A stretch of DNA of 6,282 nucleotides from Vulcanimicrobiota bacterium. GTDB taxonomy: Bacteria > Vulcanimicrobiota > Vulcanimicrobiia > Vulcanimicrobiales > Vulcanimicrobiaceae. Under the pieces are notes generated by a model, which did no database searches, was not told the DNA's origin, and saw nothing but the letters and a program-made list of their open reading frames with translations. The position numbers and the translations under genes are program-made. This document shows, in pieces, positions 1 through 5,001 of this stretch. Numbering within the stretch: the first letter of the stretch is position 1; each line of letters starts with the position of its first letter. Location of the stretch: the NCBI GenBank assembly GCA_019233415.1, contig JAFAMK010000133.1, positions 1-6,282 on the forward strand, given 5' to 3'.

Positions 1-182
1 ACGAGGTACCCGAGCGACTCCAGCTCGGCCATCTCGTTGCGAATCGTCGCCGAGGAGACCCCGAGGTTGTACTTCTGGGTGAGCGTGACCGACCCGACCG
101 GTTCCGCCGTGTTGATGTACTCGTACACGACGGTCGCGAGGATGAAGGCTTTGCGCTTGTCGAGGTCGGTCTTGTCGTTCAC
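1..182 (-). CDS. hrcA: Heat-inducible transcription repressor HrcA, N-terminal part (cut by window edge)
   Basis: HrcA is the dimeric repressor that binds CIRCE operators and represses class I heat-shock genes (groESL, and the hrcA-grpE-dnaK-dnaJ operon) until it becomes inactive on heating; GroEL assists its folding. Sixty codons are visible, and the rest of the gene lies beyond position 1. They form the winged helix-turn-helix DNA-binding domain with the family signatures TAEPVGS (residues 25-31), KYNLGVSSATIRNEMAELE (37-55) and LGYL (57-60). I chose the GTG at 180-182 as start because the frame then opens with DKTDLDKRKAFIL, like the usual HrcA amino terminus, and because it sits 16 bases after a CIRCE operator. 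No good Shine-Dalgarno sequence precedes it; only a weak GGCGG is present. In most bacteria grpE, dnaK and dnaJ follow; here they would be to the left of the window. The family call is very secure. Confidence 0.95.
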   Translation of the reverse strand, partial: MNDKTDLDKRKAFILATVVYEYINTAEPVGSVTLTQKYNLGVSSATIRNEMAELESLGYL

Positions 183-198
183 CGGAGGGGTACCGCCG

Positions 199-225
199 CT
201 AGCAGTCGGCACCACGGAGTGCCAG
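199..225 (-). promoter_or_regulatory. CIRCE operator (HrcA binding site)
   Basis: The two half-sites, read on the plus strand, are CTAGCAGTC (199-207) and GAGTGCCAG (217-225), separated by exactly nine bases. The CIRCE consensus is TTAGCACTC-N9-GAGTGCTAA. Each half matches seven of nine positions, including the most constant bases of GAGTGC on the right. The site lies 16 bases upstream of the hrcA GTG start and just downstream of the predicted promoter, the usual place for a CIRCE in an autoregulated hrcA operon. The motif and position are seen directly; binding is inferred from the family. Confidence 0.88.
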
Positions 226-235
226 GCTTCCCCTC

Positions 236-264
236 AGGGTACCATCCCGGCCCCAGGGGGTCAA
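236..264 (-). promoter_or_regulatory. Predicted sigma70-type promoter of hrcA
   Basis: On the minus strand, TTGACC (plus 259-264) matches the -35 consensus at five of six positions. After a 17-base spacer comes TACCCT (plus 236-241), which keeps the first two bases and the last T of the -10 consensus. The expected start site would be near 227-230, so CIRCE (199-225) would begin within the first few transcribed bases and a bound repressor would block initiation. The -35 box includes the stop codon TGA (261-263) of the upstream membrane-protein gene. The -10 box is weak, so this call leans on the spacing and on the CIRCE position. Confidence 0.6.
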
Positions 265-725
265 GGCGCGGCGCTCGCGCGGCGGTGGGCCATCGTCGTC
301 AGCTCCGAGAGGACGACGCCGTAGAAGAGGATCGTCCCCACCAGCCCCTGCCAGAGCGGCTGGAGCACGACCGCCCCGGTCAGCGGGACGAGAACGTCGT
401 TGAGGACCCACCAGACGAACAGGCCGTAGCACAGCCCCCAGGCGACGGAGGTCGGTGCCTGCCACATCGAGGGCAGCCGGCGCGCGAACTGCGCGTAGAC
501 GATGCCGAACGCCGCCCCGAGCAGCAGGAACAGCACGATCCCGAGCGCGGCGGTCACGAACGAGGGCTGCGCGCCGCGGAACGCCGGCAGCGCGAGCGCC
601 GGCTGCGCGAAGAAGCCGGCGAACGTGTCGTCGTGCAGCCACGCGACCGCGACGAGCGCGTAGAAGAGCGCGCTCGTCACGCCGGCGATCAGCCCTCCGT
701 AGAAGCCGTCGATCCAGCGGACCAT
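261..725 (-). CDS. Four-helix integral membrane protein of unknown function
   Basis: This is a 154-residue protein that I do not recognise as a named family. It is strongly hydrophobic, with four likely membrane segments near residues 6-30, 56-80, 91-114 and 124-145. The first loop (about 31-55) carries HDD and a Pro/Ala-rich stretch. The second loop (81-90) has ARR, which by the positive-inside rule suggests it is cytoplasmic, as does the C-terminal HRRASAAP. Aromatic residues cluster in helix 3 (WGLCYGLFVWW, 96-106). There is no signal peptide, catalytic motif or metal site. The ATG at 723-725 opens directly before the first helix, but no clear Shine-Dalgarno sequence is visible. It lies upstream of hrcA on the same strand and its stop overlaps the hrcA promoter, so readthrough into hrcA is possible. 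That the gene is real is supported by clean transmembrane periodicity; its role is unknown. Confidence 0.75.
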   Translation of the reverse strand: MVRWIDGFYGGLIAGVTSALFYALVAVAWLHDDTFAGFFAQPALALPAFRGAQPSFVTAALGIVLFLLLGAAFGIVYAQFARRLPSMWQAPTSVAWGLCYGLFVWWVLNDVLVPLTGAVVLQPLWQGLVGTILFYGVVLSELTTMAHRRASAAP

Positions 726-810
726 CGTAGTCGTGTTCGGCGCCGTGGGGCCAAGCTCTTAGCCGCCGGCATCCAAAAGGCGGCGGTCGCGAGGGAACGA
801 AACCCGCGCC
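726..810. other. Divergent intergenic spacer with a GC inverted repeat
   Basis: This 85-bp spacer separates the leftward membrane-protein gene from rightward acs and must hold both start regions unless transcripts begin elsewhere. GCCGCC (762-767) and GGCGGC (779-784) can form a 6-bp hairpin with an 11-base loop in the acs leader. GAGGGA (791-796) is the only Shine-Dalgarno-like sequence for acs, but at 14 bases from the ATG it is further away than usual. I see no convincing -35/-10 pair on either strand and no clear operator. Confidence 0.4.
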
Positions 811-2781
811 ATGACGACCCCGACGCACAGCGAAGCCATCGAGGCGCTCTTCAGCGAGGCGCGCCGCTTCCCGCCGCCGCCCGCGTTCGCCGCGCAGGCC
901 AACGCGAAGCCGGGGATCTACGACGAGGCCGAGCGCGACTACCTGGCCTTTTGGAAGTCGTGGGCCGACAAGCTCGAGTGGATGACGCCGCCGACCAAGA
1001 CGCTGGAGTGGAACGAGCCGTTCGCGACGTGGTTCGCCGACGGCGAGCTGAACGCGTCGGTCAACGCGCTCGACCGCCACGTGAACGCCGGCAAGGCCGC
1101 GAAGATCGCCTACTACTACGAAGGCGAGCCCGGCGACCGCTGGACGATCACCTACGGCCAGCTCCTCGACGAGGTCTGCCGCTTCGCCAACGGGCTGCGC
1201 GCGCTCGGCGTGCGCAAGGGCGACCGCGTCGCGATCTACATGCCGATGATCGTCGAGCTGCCGATCGCGATGCTGGCGTGCGCGCGCATCGGCGCCGCGC
1301 ACTCGGTGATCTTCGGCGGTTTCTCGCCCGACGCGATCGTCGACCGCGTCAACGACTCGCAGTGCGTCGCGCTGATCACCGCCGACCAGGGCTGGCGCCG
1401 CGGCAACAAGGTGCACCTGAAGAACAACGTCGACGAGGCGATCGTGAAGGGAATGCCGTCGCTGAAGCGGGTCGTCGTCGCGAAACGCGGCGGCGATCCG
1501 GTCGACATGCATCCGGGCCGCGACGTGTGGTGGGACGACGTCGTGCGCGATCAGCCGTCGGTCTGCGAGCCCGAGCGGATGAACGCGGAAGATCTGCTGT
1601 ACCTGCTCTACACCTCGGGGACGACCGCGAAGCCGAAGGGGATCAAGCACACCACCGGCGGCTATCTCACCGGCGTGACGGCGACGCACAAGCTCGTCTT
1701 CGACTTGAAAGAAGACACCGACGTCTACTGGTGCGCGGCCGACATCGGCTGGGTGACGGGACACTCGTACATCGTCTACGGGCCGCTCTGCAACGGCGCG
1801 ACGAGCGTCATCTACGAAGGGACGCCGGACTATCCCGACAAGGACCGGCTCTGGGAGATCGTCGAGCGCTACAAGGTAACGATCCTCTACACCGCGCCGA
1901 CCGCGATCCGCACCTTCATGAAGTGGGGGACCGAGTATCCGGAACGCCACGACATGACCTCGCTGCGCGTGCTGGGGAGCGTCGGCGAGCCGATCAACCC
2001 CGAGGCGTGGATGTGGTACTACGAGCACATCGGTGGCTCGCGCTGCCCGGTCGTCGACACGTGGTGGCAGACGGAGACCGGCGCGATCATGATCACGCCG
2101 CTGCCGGGGATCACGACGCTCAAGCCGGGCTCGGCGACGCGGCCCTTCCCCGGCGTCGGCGCGGACCTCGTCAACGACAAGGGTGAGTCGGTCCCGCTCG
2201 GCGGCGGCGGATACATCGTGCTGACGCGCCCGTGGCCGTCGATGCTGCGCGGAATCTACGGCGACGACGAGCGCTACGTGCAGACGTACTGGTCGCGTTT
2301 CCCGCACCGCTATCTCGCCGGCGACGGCTGCAAGCGCGACGAGGACGGCGACTACTGGTTCATGGGCCGCATCGACGACGTGATGAACGTCAGCGGCCAC
2401 CGCATCTCGACGACCGAGGTCGAGTCGGCGCTGGTCGACCATCCCGCGGTCGCCGAGGCCGCGGTCACCGGAAAGATGGACGAGATCACCGGCCAGGCGA
2501 TCTGCGCGTTCGTCACGCTCAAGTCGCACGCGACCGGTTCGCAAGGGCTCGCCGACGCCCTGCGCGACCACGTCGCCGAGAAGCTCGGCAAGTTCACGCG
2601 GCCGAAGTATCTGACGTTCACGCAGGAGCTGCCGAAGACGCGCTCCGGCAAGATCATGCGGCGGCTGCTGCGCGACATCGCCGAAGGGCGCATGCTGGGC
2701 GACACGACGACGCTCGCGGATTCGAGCGTCGTCGCGGAGCTCCAGCAGCGCGCGAAGGACGAGGCTTCGAAGGAAGACTGA
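811..2781 (+). CDS. acs: Acetyl-CoA synthetase (acetate--CoA ligase, AMP-forming)
   Basis: This cytoplasmic enzyme activates acetate with ATP to acetyl-AMP and then forms acetyl-CoA, feeding the TCA cycle, the glyoxylate shunt and biosynthesis. The 656-residue length is typical of the family. In order it shows the Acs amino-terminal cap with FPPPPAF (20-26), the ATP-binding loop YTSGTTAKPKG (267-277), WVTGHSYIVYGPL (314-326), VGEPINPEAW (391-400) and DTWWQTETG (416-424). The C-terminal mobile domain follows, with YLAGDGCKRD (501-510), GRIDDVMNVSGHR (519-531) and PKTRSGKIMRRLLR (608-621). With a constant offset of five from the Salmonella enzyme, W314/V315/T316 and W419 are the small acetate pocket, D522 is the hinge, and K614 is the catalytic lysine that acetylation switches off in this family. 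The Trp in the pocket argues for acetate over longer acyl groups. No acetyltransferase or sirtuin lies next to it in the window. The gene is complete and no residue I checked is missing. Confidence 0.97.
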   Translation: MTTPTHSEAIEALFSEARRFPPPPAFAAQANAKPGIYDEAERDYLAFWKSWADKLEWMTPPTKTLEWNEPFATWFADGELNASVNALDRHVNAGKAAKIAYYYEGEPGDRWTITYGQLLDEVCRFANGLRALGVRKGDRVAIYMPMIVELPIAMLACARIGAAHSVIFGGFSPDAIVDRVNDSQCVALITADQGWRRGNKVHLKNNVDEAIVKGMPSLKRVVVAKRGGDPVDMHPGRDVWWDDVVRDQPSVCEPERMNAEDLLYLLYTSGTTAKPKGIKHTTGGYLTGVTATHKLVFDLKEDTDVYWCAADIGWVTGHSYIVYGPLCNGATSVIYEGTPDYPDKDRLWEIVERYKVTILYTAPTAIRTFMKWGTEYPERHDMTSLRVLGSVGEPINPEAWMWYYEHIGGSRCPVVDTWWQTETGAIMITPLPGITTLKPGSATRPFPGVGADLVNDKGESVPLGGGGYIVLTRPWPSMLRGIYGDDERYVQTYWSRFPHRYLAGDGCKRDEDGDYWFMGRIDDVMNVSGHRISTTEVESALVDHPAVAEAAVTGKMDEITGQAICAFVTLKSHATGSQGLADALRDHVAEKLGKFTRPKYLTFTQELPKTRSGKIMRRLLRDIAEGRMLGDTTTLADSSVVAELQQRAKDEASKED

Positions 2782-2784
2782 ACG

Positions 2785-3537
2785 CTAGGGCTGCGGCGAC
2801 GTCGCCGGCGCGGGCGTCGGCGCCGGCGTGGTCTGCTGACCGGAGGTCGAGCCGCTTCCGGGCGCTGCGGGATTGTTCGGGATGCCGGTCGCCGGCGTGC
2901 CCGCGCCCGCACCGGTCGGGTTCGGGTTCCCGGGGATCGGCACGACCATCGGCGCGTCGTACGGTGTGAGGTTGTGTGCGGAGAGGTAGGCCTGCGCCAG
3001 TTGCAGATGCTGCTGCACCGTCGGCGTCAGGTTCGTCGCGAGCGTCTTGAGCCCGGTGTTCGTCGCGTTCTGCGCGCCCCACTGAACGATCGCCAGCGCG
3101 CGGCGGTGCGCCGCCACCTGCATGCGCATGTAGTCGTCGTCGAGCTTCGTCCCGCTGTCGGACTGTAGCACGGCGACGAGGCTGCGGCCGGCGCCGGTCG
3201 ACTCGCGAGGCGTCGGCGCGGGGTGCAGGTTCGTCCCGCGCGTTGCGGCGTCGAGCTGCACGGCCGCCGCGCTGTGGTCGTCGATCATGTGCTGCGCGAA
3301 CGCGTGCACGTCGGGGTTCTTCGTGCGGTTGACGACATATTTCGCGAGCTCCAGCTCGGTCGTGTTCGCGCCGGCGAGCGCGCGAACGAAGTCGGCGTCG
3401 CTCGCCGGCATCCACGCCGCCGTGCCCGAGCCTTGTGCGGCCACCGGGCCGGGCGGCGTCTGCGCGTCGACCGCGAGCGCGGCGGCCGCGATACCGGCGG
3501 CCGCAACGAGGGCGCCGACAAAGGTGCGATGTCTCAC
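2785..3537 (-). CDS. Secreted DUF4142 (ferritin-like fold) protein with Pro/Thr-rich tail
   Basis: DUF4142 proteins are exported helical-bundle proteins of uncertain function, common in soil bacteria. I place the start at the GTG 3535-3537 (250 residues) rather than an upstream ATG at 3588. A good GAGGAG ribosome site (3545-3550) lies seven bases before the GTG, and the protein then opens directly with a signal peptide: RHR, a hydrophobic core near residues 6-22, and a likely signal peptidase I site AVDA-Q near residue 25. The bundle covers about residues 48-188. Helices include DADFVRALAGANTTELELAK (47-66) and HAFAQHMIDDHS (78-89), then DDDYMRMQVAAHRRA (133-147) and QQHLQLAQAYL (175-185). 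These match the family pattern of acidic and His residues. After about residue 192 a low-complexity tail rich in Pro, Gly, Thr and Ala runs to the end; it may be a flexible wall or matrix spacer. The gene converges on acs with 3 bp between stops. Family call firm; function unknown. Confidence 0.88.
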   Translation of the reverse strand: MRHRTFVGALVAAAGIAAAALAVDAQTPPGPVAAQGSGTAAWMPASDADFVRALAGANTTELELAKYVVNRTKNPDVHAFAQHMIDDHSAAAVQLDAATRGTNLHPAPTPRESTGAGRSLVAVLQSDSGTKLDDDYMRMQVAAHRRALAIVQWGAQNATNTGLKTLATNLTPTVQQHLQLAQAYLSAHNLTPYDAPMVVPIPGNPNPTGAGAGTPATGIPNNPAAPGSGSTSGQQTTPAPTPAPATSPQP

Positions 3538-3544
3538 GTGCGTG

Positions 3545-3550
3545 CTCCTC
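3545..3550 (-). promoter_or_regulatory. Ribosome binding site that fixes the DUF4142 start
   Basis: The minus strand reads GAGGAG followed by seven bases and GTG. This is the strongest Shine-Dalgarno sequence I noticed in the window. It lies downstream of the alternative ATG at 3588, so it decides for the shorter, signal-peptide-first protein. Confidence 0.75.
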
Positions 3551-3603
3551 GAAGGGTGTACACGCCCGGTTTGTCCCAGCTCGGCCACGCTAAAACTCGC
3601 TCG

Positions 3604-3625
3604 CCCCTCGTTCGGACGAGCCGGG
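3604..3625 (-). terminator. Possible weak terminator hairpin after the S1/P1 nuclease gene
   Basis: Directly after the nuclease stop codon (3628-3630) lies a perfect 5-bp stem, CTCGT (3607-3611) with ACGAG (3616-3620), and a four-base loop. A CCC/GGG extension (3604-3606 with 3623-3625) is possible if two bases bulge out. On the minus strand the nearest T run is only four bases (plus 3592-3595) and begins eight bases after the stem, so it is not a canonical intrinsic terminator. It may act only partially, leaving readthrough into the DUF4142 gene. Confidence 0.3.
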
Positions 3626-3627
3626 GT

Positions 3628-4656
3628 CTAGTCGCCGAAGCCGACGGTCGCGCGGGTCGGCACCGCGGCGCCCGACTCGAAGTCGCGCACGGCGGTGTTC
3701 GGGTAGCCGACCTTCGCGTCGGCGCTGGCCTGCCACGCCTCGACGATCAGGTTCCGCAGCTCGGCCGCACCGGCCGCGAGCCGGTCGAGGACGAGCGCGG
3801 TCGCCGCGTCGCTGTGCGCGTCAATGCCGCCGGCCGCTTCGAGCCGGTAGACGTCGGGAACGTGGCTCTCGGTCGCGAGGAGGTACGCGCCGACCTGCGC
3901 CAGCACGGGATCGGTCGACGTCGCGAGCGCGGGAACCCGCGCGACGACGAGGTCCTCGGTCGCGACCGCACGGACGAGCGCCGTCTCGAAGCGCGCGTGA
4001 ATCGTGCGCGAGTCGGAGAAGTGTTCGGGGTTCGGATACTTCTGCGAGTCCCAGCCGTTGAAGTGCACGCTGACGTGCAGCGGCTGCGACGCGTCGCCGA
4101 CGAAGTGGCTCCAGTAGCCGACGTCGCGCAGCGTCACCGCCTCGCGCACGCTGCGGTCGAACGCGAAGAACGCGCGGTCCTCGGCGGTCGGCGCCTTCGT
4201 TGCGCCGACAACGTCGACGCGCCAGTACGCCAGGTCGCGCGCGACGCGCTCCCAGCCGTCGGCGATTTCGTACGGCAGGTAGCCCTGGCCGTACTCGTTG
4301 CTCGCCGGCGTCGCGCCGCGCAGCGCGGTGTCGTAATCGCGGCGGCTGCGTGGGAGCGCACTCAGCTTGACGACTTCGGAAACCGTGCCGTCGTCCTCGA
4401 CATCGACGTAGTGACCGGGATCATCGTCGGGATCGAGCGGGAAGCCCGCGCCCTTGATGCGATCGGCCTCGGGGCCGAGCAGCGCGATCTCGTCGTGCGC
4501 ACCCGCGCTGCGCAGAAATGCTGGGACGCTCTCTGGGAGCGTCCGTATCGCGGCGCCGCTGATGATGCGGTGTCCCTGCGAGCCCCACGCGAGGGCTGGG
4601 AGCGGCGCGGCGACAAGCGCGGCGCAAAGAAAGGCGAGCGTCGGTCGAAGGCGCAT
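3628..4656 (-). CDS. Secreted S1/P1-type zinc nuclease (phospholipase C/P1 nuclease superfamily)
   Basis: This 342-residue exported hydrolase belongs to the trinuclear-zinc S1/P1 nuclease and phospholipase C superfamily, which cleaves single-stranded nucleic acids and 3'-phosphomonoesters or, in PLC, phospholipids. The signal peptide is residues 1-23, with cleavage at ALA-W expected. That exposes W24, whose amino group and carbonyl bind zinc in this family. All nine ligand positions can be placed: W24, H29 (WGSQGH), D65 (GPEADRI), H82 (GHYVDV), H184 and D188 (HFVGD), H194 (QPLHV), H220 and E224 (HARFE). Fungal P1 has Asp at the last position; Glu there resembles bacterial phospholipase C. The SQPLHVSVHFNGWD block (190-203) is typical of S1/P1 enzymes. 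The ATG at 4654-4656 fits the signal peptide; the ribosome site is poor. It lies 28 bases downstream of a long palindrome. Likely roles are phosphate or nucleotide scavenging. Superfamily is firm; substrate is open. Confidence 0.9.
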   Translation of the reverse strand: MRLRPTLAFLCAALVAAPLPALAWGSQGHRIISGAAIRTLPESVPAFLRSAGAHDEIALLGPEADRIKGAGFPLDPDDDPGHYVDVEDDGTVSEVVKLSALPRSRRDYDTALRGATPASNEYGQGYLPYEIADGWERVARDLAYWRVDVVGATKAPTAEDRAFFAFDRSVREAVTLRDVGYWSHFVGDASQPLHVSVHFNGWDSQKYPNPEHFSDSRTIHARFETALVRAVATEDLVVARVPALATSTDPVLAQVGAYLLATESHVPDVYRLEAAGGIDAHSDAATALVLDRLAAGAAELRNLIVEAWQASADAKVGYPNTAVRDFESGAAVPTRATVGFGD

Positions 4657-4684
4657 GCCGCGCGCTTCGCCCGCACCCCCGCTG

Positions 4685-4727
4685 CGTCATCCTGAGCTTG
4701 TCGAAGGGCGACAAGCTCAGGATGACG
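4685..4727. repeat. REP-like palindrome, 19-bp perfect arms with 5-base loop
   Basis: The left arm (4685-4703) contains CATCCTGAGCTTGTCG and the right arm (4709-4727) is its exact reverse complement; the loop is AAGGG. In RNA either strand would give a very stable hairpin. It sits six bases after the stop codon of the small cysteine-pair gene and 28 bases before the nuclease start, so it could protect a 3' end or reduce readthrough. No T run follows on the minus strand, so it is not a standard intrinsic terminator. A half-copy recurs at 5701-5723, which marks it as a dispersed element and not a one-off hairpin. Confidence 0.9.
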
Positions 4728-4733
4728 GGGATC

Positions 4734-4955
4734 CTAGGCTCGGCCCAGGGACGAAACCGTGATCTCGGTCGGGCGGCGGACGTTTTGGAATGCGCCGCAC
4801 GGGCACGGGTGCCAATCCTCGACGATCGCGGTGCGCGGGCGGTCGCCGGGATAGAGATAGCGGGCCATCCGCCGGCCGGCGACTGCGCGCCCGCAGTGCC
4901 AGCAGCGCGCGTCGTGCGGCGCCTGCGGATCCGAGCGCAGCTCGATGCGTTCCAT
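4734..4955 (-). CDS. Small cysteine-pair (zinc-ribbon-like) hypothetical protein
   Basis: This is a 73-residue protein I cannot assign to a family. It has C18-W-H-C21 and C51-P-C53, each followed by Gly (CWHCG, CPCG), with nearby H20 and H49. Two short cysteine knuckles about 30 residues apart suggest one bound zinc. Between them runs RMARYLYPGDRPRTAIVEDW (29-48), which is neither membrane-like nor low complexity. The ATG at 4953-4955 gives MERIELRSDP; a purine-rich GATAGAAG lies just upstream. A 90-residue frame overlapping on the same strand lacks these motifs and looks like a shadow. The gene lies between the helicase and the REP-like palindrome. The cysteine pattern makes a real gene more likely than not. 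Confidence 0.6.
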   Translation of the reverse strand: MERIELRSDPQAPHDARCWHCGRAVAGRRMARYLYPGDRPRTAIVEDWHPCPCGAFQNVRRPTEITVSSLGRA

Positions 4956-4971
4956 GGCTTCTATCGTAACC

Positions 4972-4997
4972 GCAACGCGCGCGCATCACGCGCGTGC
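4972..4997 (-). terminator. GC-rich hairpin after the helicase gene
   Basis: ACGCGCG (4975-4981) pairs with CGCGCGT (4989-4995) around a seven-base loop, and GC/GC (4972-4973 with 4996-4997) extends the stem across one bulged A. It lies four bases after the helicase stop codon (5002-5004) and before the small cysteine-pair gene. There is no T run, so termination is uncertain; alternating CG sequence also pairs easily by chance. Confidence 0.3.
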
Positions 4998-5001
4998 AGG
5001 A

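Noticed and set aside
37..324. A 95-residue plus-strand frame over the start of hrcA and its promoter
   Set aside because: It is antisense to the conserved HrcA DNA-binding domain and covers the CIRCE; no family features.
219..2186. A 655-residue plus-strand frame overlapping acs out of frame
   Set aside because: Arg-rich low-information sequence with no motifs; acs in the other frame has every family motif.
199..2571. A 790-residue open frame on the minus strand across acs and the membrane-protein gene
   Set aside because: It is Arg/Asp/Ala-rich with no recognisable domain, lies antisense to a fully conserved acs, and is the typical product of extreme GC third-position bias.
3223..4695. 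A 490-residue plus-strand frame antisense to the S1/P1 nuclease
   Set aside because: No domain signature and strongly Arg/Val-biased; the minus-strand nuclease has a signal peptide and all zinc ligands.
4685..4727. Palindrome as an ordinary intrinsic terminator
   Set aside because: There is no T run after it on the minus strand, and the recurrence of one arm at 5701-5723 points to a dispersed element.
4717..4989. A 90-residue minus-strand frame overlapping the small cysteine-pair gene
   Set aside because: Arg/Pro-rich without motifs, whereas the overlapping 73-residue frame has paired cysteines; it also runs into the palindrome.
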